This document shows positions 1 to 6,760 of a stretch of 9,064 nucleotides of DNA, piece by piece. How positions within the stretch are numbered: position 1 is the first letter of the stretch; the number at the start of each line of letters is the position of its first letter. Source of the stretch: an uncultured Carnobacterium sp. Lineage in GTDB: Bacteria; Bacillota; Bacilli; Lactobacillales; Aerococcaceae. The translations under genes were made by a program, and so were the position numbers. Location: NCBI GenBank assembly GCA_937923125.1, contig CALALK010000130.1, forward strand, positions 1 to 9,064, written 5' to 3'. The notes beneath the pieces are model-generated. The model did no database searches and was not told where the DNA came from. It worked only from the letters and a program-made list of their open reading frames with translations.

Positions 1-1303
<1,303 letters not shown>

Positions 1304-1858
1304 TTATTGTGAGACGATGACCATTGCTGGTCGTAATACGCGATCTTTTAATTTGTATCCTTTTTGATACACTTGAACCACTTGATCTGCTTCTTGCCCC
1401 TCTTCTACTGGAACAGTTTGAACAGCGTGATGTAATGTTGGATCAAACGGTTGATTTAAAGCATCGATTTCTTCGATTCCCTCTTCTTTTAGTGCATAAA
1501 GGAAACTTTCATACACCATCTCAATACCTTTCTTAAGGTTTTGAGCTTCTTCTGATTCACTTGGAGAAGCGATGGCTCTCTCAAGGTTATCAATCACATT
1601 TAATAAGTTTTGTGCAAGACTTTGACTGCGATATTTTGCAGCATCTTGTCTTTCTTTTGCATTTCTCTTTTGGATATTCGAGATTTCAGCAGATAGTCGA
1701 TATACTTGATCATTCAACTTCTCTACTTCTTGTTGTAATTTCTCTTCATTCGTAAGTTCTGTTGTAGTTTCTTCAGTAACTTCTTCTTGAGGAGCTTCAT
1801 CTGCAACAATTTTTTCTTCTTTTAATTCTTCTTTACTGTTTTGTTCATTTGTTTCCAA
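1304..1858 (-). CDS. grpE: Nucleotide exchange factor GrpE, TTG start
   Basis: GrpE dimerises and promotes ADP release from DnaK. The protein has 184 residues, normal for the family. Residues 1-40 are very acidic and probably disordered (runs of E and K). Residues about 40-90 form the long coiled-coil helix (LQQEVEKLNDQVYRL onward). The C-terminal part carries the family signature: LHHAVQ, then VQVYQKGYKLKDRVLRPAMV. The start is TTG at 1858. An AAGGAG site lies 8 nt upstream, and no in-frame ATG or GTG is better placed; the ATG directly after the Shine-Dalgarno is out of frame. The gene starts 17 bp after the hrcA stop, and its ribosome site lies in that gap. It is controlled by the CIRCE operator before hrcA. 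The family call is certain; the start codon is an inference from spacing. Confidence 0.97.
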   Translation of the reverse strand: METNEQNSKEELKEEKIVADEAPQEEVTEETTTELTNEEKLQQEVEKLNDQVYRLSAEISNIQKRNAKERQDAAKYRSQSLAQNLLNVIDNLERAIASPSESEEAQNLKKGIEMVYESFLYALKEEGIEEIDALNQPFDPTLHHAVQTVPVEEGQEADQVVQVYQKGYKLKDRVLRPAMVIVSQ

Positions 1859-1875
1859 GATTTCATCTCCTTACA

Positions 1876-2916
1876 TTATAAGTTACGATAATAATCTTCT
1901 ATCGTGGTTGCTAACTCTTCCCTGAGTCCTTTTACAATTGATAATACATTCGAATACGGCATATTCTTTGGTCCAAGAAGTGCAATCATTCCTGTATCTT
2001 GGTTTGGCGTTTCGTAACTAGCAGTTACCAAACTAAAGTCACCAAGTAACGGATGATCCATTTCTGAGCCGAGCCTAATTTGAATATCTTGATGATCATT
2101 CGTTACTAGTTGATGTAACTTATTTTGATCATCCATCAATTGATAAATTCCTTTAAGCTGATCTACATTCGCATGATGGTCAAAGTAATTGAGTAAATAC
2201 CTTCTTCCAGCCACATGCATTCGATCTTGTTCAAATTGGTTCATCATCTCTTGAATCACTTTTACAATTTGAATTTGAGAATTCATATAGCGAGTCATAA
2301 GAATTGGTAAATCCGTCTTCAGTCGTTTGGCAACGTCATCTAACGGTAAACCAATCAATTCATCATTGATGATGCGAACCACTTTATCTAAATCACTATC
2401 GTCGATCGTTCCTGGAATTGTATAGACTTTATTTTCGACTAACCCATTACTAATGACTACGATTGCCATCACTTGATTTGGGTTCAATCGAACAAGTCTA
2501 AAACCAGATAACATTGCGCTTTTCACTTCAGGTCCAATAGAAATTGCTGTGTAATTCGTTAATGTTGCTAATATGTCAGCAGATAAACGAAATACATCTT
2601 GAATTTCTAATGTTGACTGTTGAAAAACTTCTCGAATTTGATTTCGAACGCTTAAAGAAACTTGATGCTTTTGTCCGGGTAAGATGTAATCAATATAGTA
2701 ACGATACCCTTTATTCGAAGGGATTCGTCCAGAAGAAGTATGGTTTTTTTCAAGATAGCCCATTTCTTCTAATTTCATCATCTCATTACGAATCGTTGCA
2801 GAACTAAACGGTAATTCAGCAACTTCCATTAATTTTTTAGACCCGACCGGCTCCAAAGTTTCCGTATATAATTGTATGATTAATTGTAAGATTAGCAATT
2901 GTCTATTGGTTAACAT
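1876..2916 (-). CDS. hrcA: Heat-inducible transcription repressor HrcA
   Basis: HrcA binds the CIRCE operator and represses class I heat-shock genes; GroEL is known to keep it active. This copy has 346 residues, typical for the family. The N-terminal winged helix-turn-helix is clear: MLTNRQLLILQL, then SSATIRNEM and a wing with SSGRIPSNKGYRYYID. The central and C-terminal GAF-like and dimerisation regions include the conserved ending IALLGPKNMPYSNVLSIVKG. The reading frame is open to a GTG at 2925, but that codon overlaps the Shine-Dalgarno AGAGG (2925-2929). The ATG at 2916 is 8 nt from it and gives the classic MLTNRQ start, so I chose it; the ATG at 2919 is also possible. This is the first gene of hrcA-grpE-dnaK and it is autoregulated through the CIRCE element just upstream. 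Confidence 0.97.
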   Translation of the reverse strand: MLTNRQLLILQLIIQLYTETLEPVGSKKLMEVAELPFSSATIRNEMMKLEEMGYLEKNHTSSGRIPSNKGYRYYIDYILPGQKHQVSLSVRNQIREVFQQSTLEIQDVFRLSADILATLTNYTAISIGPEVKSAMLSGFRLVRLNPNQVMAIVVISNGLVENKVYTIPGTIDDSDLDKVVRIINDELIGLPLDDVAKRLKTDLPILMTRYMNSQIQIVKVIQEMMNQFEQDRMHVAGRRYLLNYFDHHANVDQLKGIYQLMDDQNKLHQLVTNDHQDIQIRLGSEMDHPLLGDFSLVTASYETPNQDTGMIALLGPKNMPYSNVLSIVKGLREELATTIEDYYRNL

Positions 2917-2931
2917 CATAGTCACCTCTCT

Positions 2932-2958
2932 TTAGCACTTGACTAAGACGAGTGCTAA
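2932..2958 (-). promoter_or_regulatory. CIRCE operator (HrcA binding site)
   Basis: The consensus is TTAGCACTC-N9-GAGTGCTAA. Here the plus strand reads TTAGCACTT (2932-2940), a 9-nt spacer, then GAGTGCTAA (2950-2958). Only the innermost base of one arm departs from consensus. It lies between the promoter and the hrcA ribosome site, where bound HrcA would block early transcription, and it would also be in the mRNA leader. Confidence 0.96.
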
Positions 2959-2968
2959 CCACATTTAT

Positions 2969-2997
2969 AATTTAACACATTGGTCAAATTAAGTCAA
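2969..2997 (-). promoter_or_regulatory. Putative vegetative promoter of hrcA-grpE-dnaK
   Basis: On the minus strand TTGACT (2992-2997) is followed after 17 nt by TAAATT (2969-2974), a moderate sigma-A-type promoter. A start site about 7 nt further would put CIRCE at roughly +4 to +30, the usual layout. The -35 is good and the -10 is only fair; a shift of one base (TTAAAT, 16-nt spacer) is equally possible. Confidence 0.65.
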
Positions 2998-3081
2998 TAC
3001 AGAAACACTAGGACTTTAGACTGATTTTTTGAAGTTTTTGTACTACAACTATTGCCGTAGATAAGGCATTTCTACTATATA

Positions 3082-3110
3082 TTGAATGTCTTTTGTTTTT
3101 CCTTTATAAT
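3082..3110 (+). promoter_or_regulatory. Promoter of the first internal-LPXTG gene
   Basis: TTGAAT (3082-3087) and a perfect TATAAT (3105-3110) are separated by exactly 17 nt, a strong sigma-A-type promoter. The predicted start near 3117 leaves a leader of about 38 nt with the ribosome site AAAGGA (3141-3146) 8 nt before the ATG at 3155. The promoter points away from the hrcA promoter. Confidence 0.85.
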
Positions 3111-3154
3111 TTTTTTATAGAATAATCTATAAGTTTATAGAAAGGAACATCAAA

Positions 3155-3826
3155 ATGAAGCTTAAACATTTCACACTTGCTTTCCTTTCAGTTTTCCTAT
3201 TTGGCTTCTTTTTCTATAACAGCTCTATAAAAGCTGCTGAAAGTCAAACTGTTAATGTAACTACGGTGGATATAGATACATTAACCCCGACTGAATTAAG
3301 CAATATGATAAATGGCACTCCTTCCGGATCGGTTTCTTCGAACGCTACTGTAAAACTAGTTTATAAGAAGAAAGCATGTCCTGTTGATAAGCCAACATTA
3401 CCAAATACTGGGGTTACAAGCAACTTAACAGCAATCATTTTCGGTTCACTGCTATTAGTTTCTAGCTTACTTTTAGTTAAATCTTCTAAAGGTAGAAAAT
3501 TAATCATACTCTTAGTTTTAGGTGGCACAAGTATTGCGCTAGCAACTCCTGCAATTGCTTCGACAATTGAAGTAATTGGTGAAACTAAACTGTTTTCTAT
3601 TTCAGCTTTGAATGATATTACTATTCCAGAAATTGAGTGCTACGAGTATGTTGGTTACATTATACCTACTGTAGAAACGACAACTGTTGAGTCAACAACT
3701 TCAGAAACAGTAACAACTGAGACTACTGAAGCTACAACAATTGTAACAACAACCGAAGCGGAAACGACAACCGCTCAAACAGAGCCAGAGGTAACGGTTC
3801 TACCAGGAACACCATCTCCACCATAA
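3155..3826 (+). CDS. Surface protein with internal LPNTG and second signal-like segment (paralog 1)
   Basis: I do not recognise this 223-residue protein as a named family. Visible order: signal peptide at 1-27 (basic start, hydrophobic core, AA near the cleavage site); a short domain at 28-81 ending in YKKKACPVDKP; sortase motif LPNTG at 82-86; hydrophobic segment at about 90-108; basic loop KSSKGRK at 109-115; second hydrophobic segment at 116-131 ending in TPAIAS, a good signal-peptidase site (AIA, 133-135); a short domain with Cys162 in the motif ECYEYVGYII; then a Thr/Glu-rich tail from about 172 ending EVTVLPGTPSPP. The two Cys (75 and 162) are both kept in the neighbour paralog. In ordinary LPXTG proteins the chain stops after the basic loop, so the last 108 residues are the oddity. 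It has its own promoter and terminator. The surface location is well supported; the function is unknown and no sortase gene is in the window. Confidence 0.9.
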   Translation: MKLKHFTLAFLSVFLFGFFFYNSSIKAAESQTVNVTTVDIDTLTPTELSNMINGTPSGSVSSNATVKLVYKKKACPVDKPTLPNTGVTSNLTAIIFGSLLLVSSLLLVKSSKGRKLIILLVLGGTSIALATPAIASTIEVIGETKLFSISALNDITIPEIECYEYVGYIIPTVETTTVESTTSETVTTETTEATTIVTTTEAETTTAQTEPEVTVLPGTPSPP

Positions 3827-3837
3827 ACAAAAGACAA

Positions 3838-3870
3838 CGGACAGCTGTTCTAGCTGTCCGTTTTTATTTA
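3838..3870 (+). terminator. Rho-independent terminator of paralog 1
   Basis: A perfect 9-bp GC-rich stem, CGGACAGCT (3838-3846) with AGCTGTCCG (3852-3860), has a 5-nt loop and is followed by TTTTTATTTA. It starts 11 bp after the stop codon. It separates the two surface-protein genes into independent transcription units. Confidence 0.95.
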
Positions 3871-3874
3871 GATA

Positions 3875-3893
3875 TTTTCCTTTGAAAGGAAAA
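3875..3893. promoter_or_regulatory. Perfect 19-bp palindrome upstream of the paralog 2 promoter (possible operator)
   Basis: TTTTCCTTTGAAAGGAAAA has 9-bp arms around one central base. The centre is too short for a good RNA hairpin, so a binding site for a dimeric DNA-binding protein fits better. It ends 19 bp before the -35 of paralog 2. The half-site TTTTCCTTT occurs again at 3097-3105, running into the -10 box of paralog 1. The symmetry is seen; the regulatory role is inferred. Confidence 0.4.
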
Positions 3894-3912
3894 ACAATGA
3901 TTTCACATTTCT

Positions 3913-3941
3913 TTGCAAATTTTCAACGTTTCCATTATAAT
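3913..3941 (+). promoter_or_regulatory. Promoter of the second internal-LPXTG gene
   Basis: TTGCAA (3913-3918) and a perfect TATAAT (3936-3941) are 17 nt apart. The predicted start near 3948 gives a leader of about 31 nt, with ribosome site AAAGGA (3967-3972) 6 nt before the ATG at 3979. Layout and leader length closely match those of paralog 1. Confidence 0.82.
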
Positions 3942-3978
3942 TTCATAAATAAAAGAATATAAAAGGAAAGGATTAATT

Positions 3979-4707
3979 ATGAAATCATTCAAAAAATTAG
4001 TAGCCTTAATTTTTCTAGCGTTTTTAACAGCAATTTTCGCTTCTAATTTCACTACTGCATATGCAGATGGTACGACTCAAATTAATATCACGAATATTGA
4101 TGTTGAGTCACTTTCTAATTCTGAAAAAGAATTAATCATTTTTGGGAAACCTTTGGGAGAAGTTAACTCTACTACTTCTGTAAAATTAATTTACAAAAAA
4201 GTGGGATGTCCAGTTGATAAACCTTCTCTTCCAAACACTGGGACATCAACAGGTTTAGTGACACTTGGTGCTGGGATTCTTGTCTTAGGCGCAGCCTATG
4301 CTCTATTAAAATCAAATAAAGGTAAAAAGTTAGTTACCATTTTATTTGTAATTGGAGCTGGTAGCATCCTTGTTGGATCTGTAGACGCTTCGCAAGTAAT
4401 CTTAAACGGTGAAACTAAAGTAGTCTCTATTTCACAATTAGAAGAAATTACTGTAGATGAAATTGATTGTTATGAATATGTTGGATATATCATTGTTAAA
4501 GGTGATGAAACAACAACAGTCACTACTGAAAGTGGAACAACTAAAGTAACAACAACTGAAACACCTACAACAGAGACACCTACTACTGAAGGTCCAACAA
4601 CTGGTGAAACAACCACTGAGGAAACTACAGAAGAAACAACTGAGGAAGAACAAACAGAATCAGAAGAAGAAGTAACGGTAAAACCAGGAACTCCTTCTCC
4701 AGCATAA
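3979..4707 (+). CDS. Surface protein with internal LPNTG and second signal-like segment (paralog 2)
   Basis: This 242-residue protein is a diverged tandem paralog of the preceding gene, with the same plan. Signal peptide is 1-29 with cleavage site AYA; N-domain 30-83 (INITNIDVESLS, then VKLIYKKVGCPVDKP); LPNTG at 84-88; hydrophobic segment about 92-110; basic loop KSNKGKK at 111-117; second hydrophobic segment 118-134 ending in VDAS, a plausible signal-peptidase site after Ala137; short domain with Cys164 in IDCYEYVGYII; Thr/Glu/Pro-rich tail from about 176 with short repeats (TETPTTETPTT, EETTEETTEE); end EVTVKPGTPSPA. The distance from predicted signal cleavage to the Thr of LPNTG is about 58 residues in both paralogs. 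The most conserved parts are CPVDKPxLPNTG, GETK, the CYEYVGYII block and the last dozen residues. Function is unknown. The tail resembles a stalk or mucin-like spacer, an inference from composition only. Confidence 0.9.
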   Translation: MKSFKKLVALIFLAFLTAIFASNFTTAYADGTTQINITNIDVESLSNSEKELIIFGKPLGEVNSTTSVKLIYKKVGCPVDKPSLPNTGTSTGLVTLGAGILVLGAAYALLKSNKGKKLVTILFVIGAGSILVGSVDASQVILNGETKVVSISQLEEITVDEIDCYEYVGYIIVKGDETTTVTTESGTTKVTTTETPTTETPTTEGPTTGETTTEETTEETTEEEQTESEEEVTVKPGTPSPA

Positions 4708-4719
4708 AAATTTAATTCA

Positions 4720-4754
4720 AAAAGAGGTAGATATTAAATCTACCTCTTTTAATT
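4720..4754. terminator. Bidirectional terminator between convergent genes
   Basis: A perfect 13-bp stem, AAAAGAGGTAGAT (4720-4732) with ATCTACCTCTTTT (4738-4750), has a 5-nt loop. The arms end in A and T runs, so it can terminate both paralog 2 from the left and the minus-strand gene from the right. The stem includes two bases of the minus-strand gene's TAA stop. Confidence 0.9.
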
Positions 4755-5390
4755 TACTTCATTCATATAAATGGTTTCATAAAACGGAATTAATTCCTTC
4801 AATGCGCCTTCAAGTTCTTCTTCAATTCCATCTTTGGTACTTTCAAGAAATACTGGCCTTCTTAAAATGACTTTACGAATTTCTCCCTCTTTAACAGCTC
4901 TTGTTAATTTATCTCTATTAGATTCGTTACCTTCATAAGCCATTGCATTCTTTTGAAAATCAGACGCTACATATAGAATATTACTATTAGGTTCACACTC
5001 TAATACTTTATTTTGCAAACGTACAGAGTTGTCATTCTTTTTACGTTCGATAAAACTCAATTCTACATATACGCCCAATTTATTTTCTTGATTAAATAAA
5101 CGTAACGCAAAAGATGGATTTCCTTCAACTTGCCCCTCTTCAATAAAATATCTCCAAAAAGCGGGTCTTACCACTTGGGCTTGATTCATCCATTGACTAA
5201 CCGGGTCCATGCGAAATAGTTGGAAGTTCTTATAAAATACTTCCGTTAACTTTGTAAATTCCTGTCTGGCATCTTGCCCTGCTTTCTTCAACTGTATCAT
5301 CTCTTCTGCTACTTCCGGAAATTTTACAGGATTTTTGTATTTGACTTTTTCATAACGAAAAAACTGTTTCATTTTATCGATTGTAATCAT
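4749..5390 (-). CDS. Uncharacterised protein, 213 residues
   Basis: I do not recognise this protein with confidence. It is soluble in appearance: no signal peptide, no membrane segment, and many charged residues and aromatics. Features seen are an N-terminal basic and aromatic stretch (FFRYEKVKYKNP), a helical region about 20-55 with many Glu, Lys and Gln, a central part with MDPVSQWMNQ and RPAFWRYF that may be a conserved core, a strand-rich region about 95-145, and a C-terminal acidic helix. It vaguely recalls the HI_0552-type uncharacterised family, but that is a memory-based guess. The ATG at 5390 has AGGAG 8 nt upstream, and this site overlaps the stop codon of the racemase-like gene 11 bp before it, so the two genes are probably translationally coupled and share a transcript. 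Transcription ends at the bidirectional terminator that overlaps its stop. Confidence 0.85.
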   Translation of the reverse strand: MITIDKMKQFFRYEKVKYKNPVKFPEVAEEMIQLKKAGQDARQEFTKLTEVFYKNFQLFRMDPVSQWMNQAQVVRPAFWRYFIEEGQVEGNPSFALRLFNQENKLGVYVELSFIERKKNDNSVRLQNKVLECEPNSNILYVASDFQKNAMAYEGNESNRDKLTRAVKEGEIRKVILRRPVFLESTKDGIEEELEGALKELIPFYETIYMNEVN

Positions 5391-5401
5391 AATTTTCTCT
5401 C

Positions 5402-6049
5402 CTAAATTTGACTCTTTAAGCGGTCAATCATATAGACACCCACATCAATAATTGGAATATTGGAAAGTAGTTCTAATTCTGTCTTTACATATGGGAAATG
5501 CGTACACCCCAGTACGACTGCTTCAATCTCTGTACTTTCAAAATAGTGAAATAAACTTTGAAAATCGAATTGTTTAATAATCTCCTCTTCTGGTTTTCCA
5601 GTTTCAATCGCTTTAACCAGTTCTAGCATCGTCACACCGAACACCTTAAGATTAGGATTCGCAATATATAGATTGTTTTCGACCCCAGTTAATCCATGAG
5701 AATTAGCTGCCATTACGGCTAAATAATTATGTTCTACCGCAAGTGTTCGATACATTTGCATCGGAGTAATCATTGGGAGTTTATATTCTTCTTGTAGTTT
5801 GTCGAAATTTACAACTGAACTGAGGGAATTACAGTAAACAAAAACAGCATCGATGTCATTTTTCATTCCATCAATCACGCCTCTAATATACTGCTCTCTT
5901 TCTTCTTCCTCTAAAGATTGAAAAGTTGTTTGTTCGACTGGATTTTTAGAAATAGGAACAGAGATTGTTTGAGTGAATCCATTTTCCTTTAATAAATCGA
6001 CGCCTAACTTCGTGTCCATTGGTGTTCCTGCCATTACAGCAATCCGCAT
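5402..6049 (-). CDS. Aspartate/glutamate racemase superfamily protein, non-MurI type
   Basis: Cofactor-independent amino-acid racemases of this superfamily use two Cys to exchange the alpha proton. Both are present: Cys73 in VYCNSLSS and Cys182 in LGCTHFPY, with the usual His184. The protein has 215 residues, about 50 shorter than typical MurI. Its N-terminus reads MAGTPMDTKLG where glutamate racemase has a DSGVGG-type loop and aspartate racemase a GGMGP-type loop. It is therefore probably an active member of the fold with unclear substrate; a D-amino acid for the cell wall is possible, but MurI identity should not be assumed. Start at 6049 is backed by AAAGGAG 8 nt upstream. It lies just after the efp terminator with little room for a promoter and is coupled to the unknown gene downstream. 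Confidence 0.88.
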   Translation of the reverse strand: MRIAVMAGTPMDTKLGVDLLKENGFTQTISVPISKNPVEQTTFQSLEEEEREQYIRGVIDGMKNDIDAVFVYCNSLSSVVNFDKLQEEYKLPMITPMQMYRTLAVEHNYLAVMAANSHGLTGVENNLYIANPNLKVFGVTMLELVKAIETGKPEEEIIKQFDFQSLFHYFESTEIEAVVLGCTHFPYVKTELELLSNIPIIDVGVYMIDRLKSQI

Positions 6050-6061
6050 TTACATTACTCC

Positions 6062-6102
6062 TTTATAAAAAATAAGGATGAACACTTAGCTCACCCTTAT
6101 TT
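6062..6102 (-). terminator. Terminator after efp
   Basis: On the minus strand a 12-bp stem with one G-U pair (arms 6091-6102 and 6070-6081) closes a 9-nt loop and leads into a run of T's (6067-6072 as A's on the plus strand). It lies 10 bp after the efp stop and only about 20 nt before the racemase-like start codon, so it could act as a partial terminator for that downstream pair. Confidence 0.82.
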
Positions 6103-6112
6103 CGATTCATCA

Positions 6113-6676
6113 TTATTTAGTTGCACGACGTACGTATGTACCTTCTGCAGTGTTAACTTCTAAGTACTCTCCTGCTTCGATGAAGTCTGGAACGTTAACT
6201 ACTAAACCTGTTTCCATTGTAGCTGGTTTACCAGAACCTGTAACTGTAGCACCTTTAATTGATGGTTGAGTTTCAGTAACTTGTAATACAACTGTTGATG
6301 GTAATGAAACCCCGATTACTTCTGAACCGTAGAATTGGATTTTAACTTCCATGTTTTCTAGGATGTATTTTAATTCTTGTTCGATTGTTTCTTCAGGAAT
6401 TTCGTATTGTTCGTATGTTTCTAAGTCCATGAATACTCCAACGCCATCTTGGCTGTATAAGTATTGAACATCTTTAGTATCGATATGTGCACGTTCTACT
6501 TTTTCATCAGGACGCATTGTTGTATCTACTGTTGAACCGTTACGAACGTCACGGATTTTCATACGCATTACAGTGTTCCCTTTACCTGGTTTGTGGTGGC
6601 TGATTTCCAACACTTTAATTAATTTTCCATCAAGAATGAATGTCATTCCAGCTTTTAAATCACTTACGTTAATCAT
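6113..6676 (-). CDS. efp: Translation elongation factor P
   Basis: EF-P binds the ribosome between the P and E sites and relieves stalling at polyproline stretches. This 187-residue protein has the normal length and three-domain layout: KOW-like N-domain ([18 protein letters not shown]), middle OB domain and C-terminal OB domain ending in the conserved run from [14 protein letters not shown] to YVRRA. The loop tip is HHKPGKGN, with Lys32 at the tip; in Bacillus subtilis the equivalent Lys carries 5-aminopentanol, whereas the beta-lysyl (EpmA/EpmB) system is proteobacterial. Whether Lys32 is modified here cannot be seen. AAAGGAG lies 7 nt before the ATG. It has its own extended -10 promoter and a terminator, so it is likely a single-gene unit with some read-through into the racemase-like gene. 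Confidence 0.98.
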   Translation of the reverse strand: MINVSDLKAGMTFILDGKLIKVLEISHHKPGKGNTVMRMKIRDVRNGSTVDTTMRPDEKVERAHIDTKDVQYLYSQDGVGVFMDLETYEQYEIPEETIEQELKYILENMEVKIQFYGSEVIGVSLPSTVVLQVTETQPSIKGATVTGSGKPATMETGLVVNVPDFIEAGEYLEVNTAEGTYVRRATK

Positions 6677-6709
6677 TTTCTGACTCCTTTTGTTAAATTT
6701 TACTTTCTA

Positions 6710-6718
6710 TTTATACCA
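6710..6718 (-). promoter_or_regulatory. Extended -10 promoter of efp
   Basis: The minus strand reads TGGTATAAAT in the 84-bp gap between purB and efp: a TATAAA box (6710-6715) with the TGn extension just before it (6716-6718). No clear -35 is found at 16-18 nt upstream, which is normal for extended -10 promoters. The leader to the efp ATG would be about 27 nt. Confidence 0.6.
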
Positions 6719-6760
6719 CATTTTCTTAAAAAATGCACTCTTTTCAGTAATTTTTTCAAT

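Noticed and set aside
2544..2807. Plus-strand 87-codon frame inside hrcA
   Set aside because: Fully antisense to the HrcA N-terminal half, which is conserved, and without a start context.
2917..2925. GTG start for hrcA giving two or three extra residues
   Set aside because: The GTG overlaps the Shine-Dalgarno sequence; the ATG at 2916 has correct spacing and gives the family-typical MLTNRQ N-terminus.
3155..3826. Frameshifted or fused LPXTG pseudogene
   Set aside because: The same continuous architecture is present in the diverged neighbour, with conserved motifs after the LPXTG, so it is a real gene design and not damage.
3838..3893. CRISPR or repeat array
   Set aside because: Only a single terminator hairpin and a single palindrome are present, without regularly spaced repeats.
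4438..4653. Minus-strand Cys-rich 71-codon frame
   Set aside because: It is the complement of the Thr/Glu tail of paralog 2; antisense of repetitive ACA/ACT/GAA codons gives Cys, Ser and Phe runs by composition. No ribosome site or homolog-like feature.
6725..6760. AT-rich hairpin after purB as a terminator
   Set aside because: The possible stem is A/T pairs with bulges and almost no G-C core, so it is too weak to call; it may be chance in an A/T-rich gap.
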